This document shows, piece by piece, positions 7,777 to 10,121 of a stretch of DNA of 10,121 bases. The notes under the pieces are model-generated. The model did no database searches. It saw only the letters and a program-made list of their open reading frames with translations, and had not been told where the DNA came from. The stretch lies in NCBI GenBank assembly GCA_002393945.1, contig DGSO01000016.1, forward strand, positions 123,083 through 133,203. The letters run 5' to 3'. The translations under genes and the position numbers were made by a program. Numbering within the stretch: the first letter of the stretch is position 1; every line of letters starts with the position of its first letter. This stretch comes from Bacteroidales bacterium UBA4360. GTDB taxonomy: Bacteria > Bacteroidota > Bacteroidia > Bacteroidales > UBA932.

Positions 7777-8807
7777 TATTTCACCACCTTTACTTTCATG
7801 CCGGAAGAGACCTTCCTCCGGCCTTCGATTATGACCATTTCACCGTCCTCGATGCCGCCGGTGACAGCTATTCCGCTGTAGGAGTATCCGCCCACCCGGA
7901 TGTGCTTTTTCCCCACCGTGCCGCTTTCGTCCACGGTCCATACATATCGGCCTTCCATGTCGGTCATTACTGCCGATGTGGGAATAACGATGGCGCTGTC
8001 CTGACTGTCCATGCCAAGGATAACCTTGCAGACCATTCCGGGCATGAGCCCCTCCGGCCTCTTTGCAAGGGAAACCGTGCAGTCATAGCTCCTTGACAGG
8101 GCCGATGCGGTGATTCCCTTGGACTGCAGCACTGCGTCGATTTCAATGCCAAGGGCGGGGACGCTCACCACTGCGGCGTCTCCTTCATGGTACTTGTGCA
8201 GCTCCGACTCGGGAATGGAGAAATCCACGCTCAGGGCACCCAGGTTCACTATGCTCACAAGCGGCTCTCCCGGGATGAGCTCCAGATTCTTTCTGGTCCA
8301 GACCTTTTCCACCACGCCGTCGAACGGGGCTTTCACCGTGCACTTTTCAAGGGCGCTGCGGGCTGCGGCCTCGGTGGCGCGGGCCTGCTCCACCTTTGCC
8401 TTCACGTTCATGTATTCGACTTCTGTGACTGCGCCGCCTTCATGCACCATGGAAACCCTTTTCCAGCCGTCTTCGGCCTGGTCCAGGGAGGCCTTCGCGG
8501 CCTTCCATGCGCTTTTCAGCGTTTCGGATTCTATCACCGCAAGAACCTGCCCCTTCTTCACGGGATAACCTTCGCGGGCGCTTAACTGCTTCACCGTCCC
8601 GTCGGATGGGGAACGCAGTGTGGCGTCAAGGTCGGACTGGACGGTGCCAACAAAGCCTGCCGATACTCCGGCGGCACTCTTTACGGCAGTCATGACCTTT
8701 ACGGTAACGGGCTCCGGAGCGGTCTGTTTCCTTCGGAGCAGGGCATCCCTCCCGCCGCAGGCAGTGACAAGGAGGATGGTTACGAGTATTGCTGCTTTCC
8801 TATTCAT
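7776..8807 (-). CDS. Efflux RND transporter periplasmic adaptor subunit (HlyD/AcrA-type membrane fusion lipoprotein)
   Basis: Bridges the RND pump and the TolC-like channel in the periplasm. It has 343 residues and starts with a lipoprotein signal, MNRKAAILVTILLVTAC, with acceptor Cys17 followed by GG, so it is probably anchored to the outer face of the inner membrane. Domains in order: first lipoyl half with SPSDGTVKQL and GYPVKKGQVLAVIES (about 67-95), a short alpha-hairpin (about 96-156), second lipoyl half with KAPFDGVVEKVW (about 159-170), a beta-barrel around PGEPLVSIVNLGALSVDFSI onward, and a membrane-proximal domain ending near VSSGMKVKVVK. The hairpin is short, as in many adaptors of this type. 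Its ATG lies inside the end of the upstream lipoprotein gene (8-nt overlap, 8800-8807), and its TAA overlaps the pump ATG by one base. Confidence 0.94.
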   Translation of the reverse strand: MNRKAAILVTILLVTACGGRDALLRRKQTAPEPVTVKVMTAVKSAAGVSAGFVGTVQSDLDATLRSPSDGTVKQLSAREGYPVKKGQVLAVIESETLKSAWKAAKASLDQAEDGWKRVSMVHEGGAVTEVEYMNVKAKVEQARATEAAARSALEKCTVKAPFDGVVEKVWTRKNLELIPGEPLVSIVNLGALSVDFSIPESELHKYHEGDAAVVSVPALGIEIDAVLQSKGITASALSRSYDCTVSLAKRPEGLMPGMVCKVILGMDSQDSAIVIPTSAVMTDMEGRYVWTVDESGTVGKKHIRVGGYSYSGIAVTGGIEDGEMVIIEGRRKVSSGMKVKVVK

Positions 8808-9408
8808 TGACGGTGGCTATGCAGTTTATGTCGCTCTTGGTAATGGTGCCTTCGATGTCCTCGAAGTTGTAGTCTCCCTGATATGTGAGGTTGAAGATAA
8901 TCATGTCTTCGTAGCGTTTTCCGCTTCCGCTCACGTTCATCCAGCAGCGGGCGGGAAGTCCCACGCTGCCGTCCTTGCTCACGGAGATGTAGCGCTTGAC
9001 GGGGCTCAGGGTGATATTGTCGCTGTCGGCTGATGCGTCAAAGACCACGGGGTCTCCGCCGGTGATGTTCATGGTGACCTTCATGCGGTCCGTGCCGTCT
9101 TCCAGGATATGCATCTGGCCGCTTTCGGCGACGATGTGCCTTGTGACGGTGGTGTCACGGCTGGCGATTGTGTCCAGCTTCACGTGATAGTTGTATGTAG
9201 TGTCTCGGAAGGTGAAAGGGCCCAGGGTCACGGTGTGCGGGATGGTGTCAACCTTCACGGTGTCTTCCTTCACCGTGTATATTTTCCCCGTTATTTCAAC
9301 TGAGCCTCCGGTTTTGAACGAGTAGTAGCCCCGGAACTGTTTCGTATATTCTTTCGTGCACGCCAATGTTGCCAGTATAGCAGCGGCAATTGCGATGAAT
9401 CTCTTCAT
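8800..9408 (-). CDS. Unrecognised lipoprotein, first gene of the RND efflux operon
   Basis: No family is recognised. It has 202 residues with a clear lipoprotein signal: MKRFIAIAAAILATLAC gives acceptor Cys17, followed by TKEYTKQF. The mature part looks beta-rich and soluble, with no further membrane segment. Residues about 45-90 are rich in Thr, Val and Asp, with recurring short DT-containing strands (EDTVKVDT, RDTTYN, LDTIASRDTTVTRH). A Gly/Asp-rich middle and a conserved-looking end (YQGDYNFEDIEGTI) follow. Such a pattern could fit a lipocalin-like or other small beta-sandwich fold, but that is a guess. Its stop overlaps the adaptor start by 8 nt, so it is probably co-translated with the pump. 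Transcription likely begins at the minus-strand -7 box at 9429-9436, leaving a leader of roughly 15 nt. A pump accessory or substrate-presenting role is possible but unproven. Confidence 0.8.
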   Translation of the reverse strand: MKRFIAIAAAILATLACTKEYTKQFRGYYSFKTGGSVEITGKIYTVKEDTVKVDTIPHTVTLGPFTFRDTTYNYHVKLDTIASRDTTVTRHIVAESGQMHILEDGTDRMKVTMNITGGDPVVFDASADSDNITLSPVKRYISVSKDGSVGLPARCWMNVSGSGKRYEDMIIFNLTYQGDYNFEDIEGTITKSDINCIATVNE

Positions 9409-9428
9409 GACATGTATTTTTAAGCATG

Positions 9429-9436
9429 CAAAGTTA
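9429..9436 (-). promoter_or_regulatory. Bacteroidota -7 promoter box (TAACTTTG) for the efflux operon
   Basis: An exact match to TAnnTTTG, the primary-sigma -7 consensus of Bacteroidota, read on the minus strand. It ends 20 nt before the ATG at 9408, which implies a short leader. No convincing TTTG/TTG -33 element is seen about 19-20 bp upstream; that region overlaps the opposing promoter. Confidence 0.6.
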
Positions 9437-9449
9437 CAAAAAAAATGCC

Positions 9450-9457
9450 TACCTTTG
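9450..9457 (+). promoter_or_regulatory. Bacteroidota -7 promoter box (TACCTTTG) for the divergent outer-membrane protein gene
   Basis: An exact match to TAnnTTTG on the plus strand. Only 7 nt separate its last G from the ATG at 9465, so transcription should start within about 0-4 nt of the start codon. No good -33 element is visible. Together with the opposing box it makes a dyad, GCAAAG and CTTTGC, separated by 19 nt. Confidence 0.6.
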
Positions 9458-9464
9458 CGGCATT

Positions 9465-10031
9465 ATGAAAAGACTTGTTTTGACTATTGCTGTCCTTCTG
9501 ACGGCGGCTTTTGCTGCGAATGCGCAGTGGTTTGATTTTTCCAACAACTCCGGCAGGTTCGAAGGAGGTATCAATATAGGCGCCGCTGGCACTACGACTC
9601 CGCGTTCCGGCTTCGCCATGGGTGCAAACCTCATGTACGCCGGTTTCTATCTGGACTTCATCCACAAGTCTCCCGAGCATCATTATGCCAATTCGGTCGA
9701 GGACCAGAAGTGGAACGATTCGTCGGCCATCGAGATAAACGCAGGCTACCAGATTCCCGTCCTCTCTTGGCTCAGGATAATGCCGCTTGTAGGATATTCG
9801 CAGACCAATGAAGGCATTACGGACGGCACACGCGCCGTATGGGGCGGCGACGACGGCCTTGACTGGTACCATCCCTACGAAGTTACAAAGGGCACCCGCG
9901 AGCACCGTTTCAACTTTGGCGGTGGCATCTCCGTCCAGCCCTCCCGCTGGTTCAGCATCAACCTCATCTACACCCGCTACGCCATCTACGGCGGCGTGGG
10001 CCTTAACCTTTGGGAATTCGCCAGGCGCTAA
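9465..10031 (+). CDS. Small predicted outer-membrane beta-barrel protein (unknown function)
   Basis: 188 residues. The start at 9465 opens directly with a standard Sec signal peptide (MKRLVLTIAVLLTAAF, then AANAQ, cleavage likely after ANA or ANAQ). An upstream in-frame ATG at 9426 would add 13 residues before it and lies upstream of the -7 box, so it is rejected. The mature protein alternates aromatic and glycine-rich strands (FEGGINIGAAG, FAMGANLMYAGFYLDFIH, IEINAGYQI, RIMPLVGYSQT, FNFGGGISVQPS, FSINLIYTRYAIYGGVGLNL), consistent with a small, perhaps eight-stranded, outer-membrane barrel of OmpX/OmpA-like size. The exact family is not recognised. The end (WEFARR) is not a classical terminal-Phe barrel signal, although aromatic residues precede it. 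It is divergent from the efflux operon across 56 nt, which may mean shared control. Confidence 0.78.
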   Translation: MKRLVLTIAVLLTAAFAANAQWFDFSNNSGRFEGGINIGAAGTTTPRSGFAMGANLMYAGFYLDFIHKSPEHHYANSVEDQKWNDSSAIEINAGYQIPVLSWLRIMPLVGYSQTNEGITDGTRAVWGGDDGLDWYHPYEVTKGTREHRFNFGGGISVQPSRWFSINLIYTRYAIYGGVGLNLWEFARR

Positions 10032-10062
10032 ACTGCCGGGGCGCCGCCGTTTGCGGCTCCTT

Positions 10063-10115
10063 GATACATTCAAACCACCACTTTTGGCTCTGAGAGGGCG
10101 TTTTTGGTGGTTTTG
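10063..10115 (+). repeat. Third unit of the palindromic repeat family (at window edge, element probably continues)
   Basis: It reads GATACATTCAAACCACC, a 26-nt centre, then GGTGGTTTTG. It equals the minus-strand reading of unit B at 3251-3302 at 50 of 51 positions (one C/A difference in the outer arm, at 10075). Downstream bases (TCTTAT) differ from the linker of the first element, and the window ends there. Like the first element it lies just 3' of a gene, 31 nt after the stop. A short GC hairpin (GCCGC 10043-10047 with GCGGC 10053-10057) precedes it but has no U-tract. Confidence 0.8.
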
Positions 10116-10121
10116 TCTTAT

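Overview
The window looks like part of a Bacteroidota (probably Bacteroidales) chromosome of fairly high GC. The evidence is two exact TAnnTTTG -7 promoter boxes, start codons without clear Shine-Dalgarno sequences, several lipoprotein signal peptides, and a pectin-type esterase with an N-terminal fibronectin III module. The genus cannot be determined from the sequence.

Left part (1-3160, + strand): the 3' part of an ExuT-like hexuronate/organic-anion MFS transporter, open at the window edge, followed by a secreted FN3-Ig-pectinesterase lipoprotein. Together they suggest a pectin/galacturonate utilisation locus: the esterase de-methylates pectin at the cell surface and the transporter imports uronates. 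A perfect 14-bp-arm inverted repeat lies just upstream of the esterase start.

Boundary (3161-3328): two convergent transcription units meet here. The gap holds a 122-bp composite palindrome made of two ~52-bp units in inverted orientation around a central GTTTAAAC. A third unit lies at the right edge (10063-10115) and matches one of the first two at 50 of 51 positions. This looks like a dispersed REP/BIME-like or MITE-like family.

Middle and right part (3329-9408, - strand): a tightly packed four-gene operon, transcribed right to left. It encodes an unrecognised lipoprotein, a periplasmic adaptor lipoprotein (HlyD/AcrA type), an inner-membrane RND pump and a TolC-family outer-membrane channel. 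Every junction overlaps (8, 1 and 4 nt), which points to translational coupling. The last three make a complete tripartite efflux pump; the role of the first is unknown.

Far right (9465-10031, + strand): a small predicted outer-membrane beta-barrel protein is transcribed divergently from the pump operon. The 56-nt intergenic region carries two exact -7 boxes facing opposite ways, 13 bp apart. The box for the barrel gene is so close to its ATG that its mRNA should be nearly leaderless.

No RNA gene, insertion sequence, transposase or CRISPR array was seen. No gene-free stretch exceeds 300 bases. The strongest candidate for something undescribed is the palindromic repeat family; the other points are modest.
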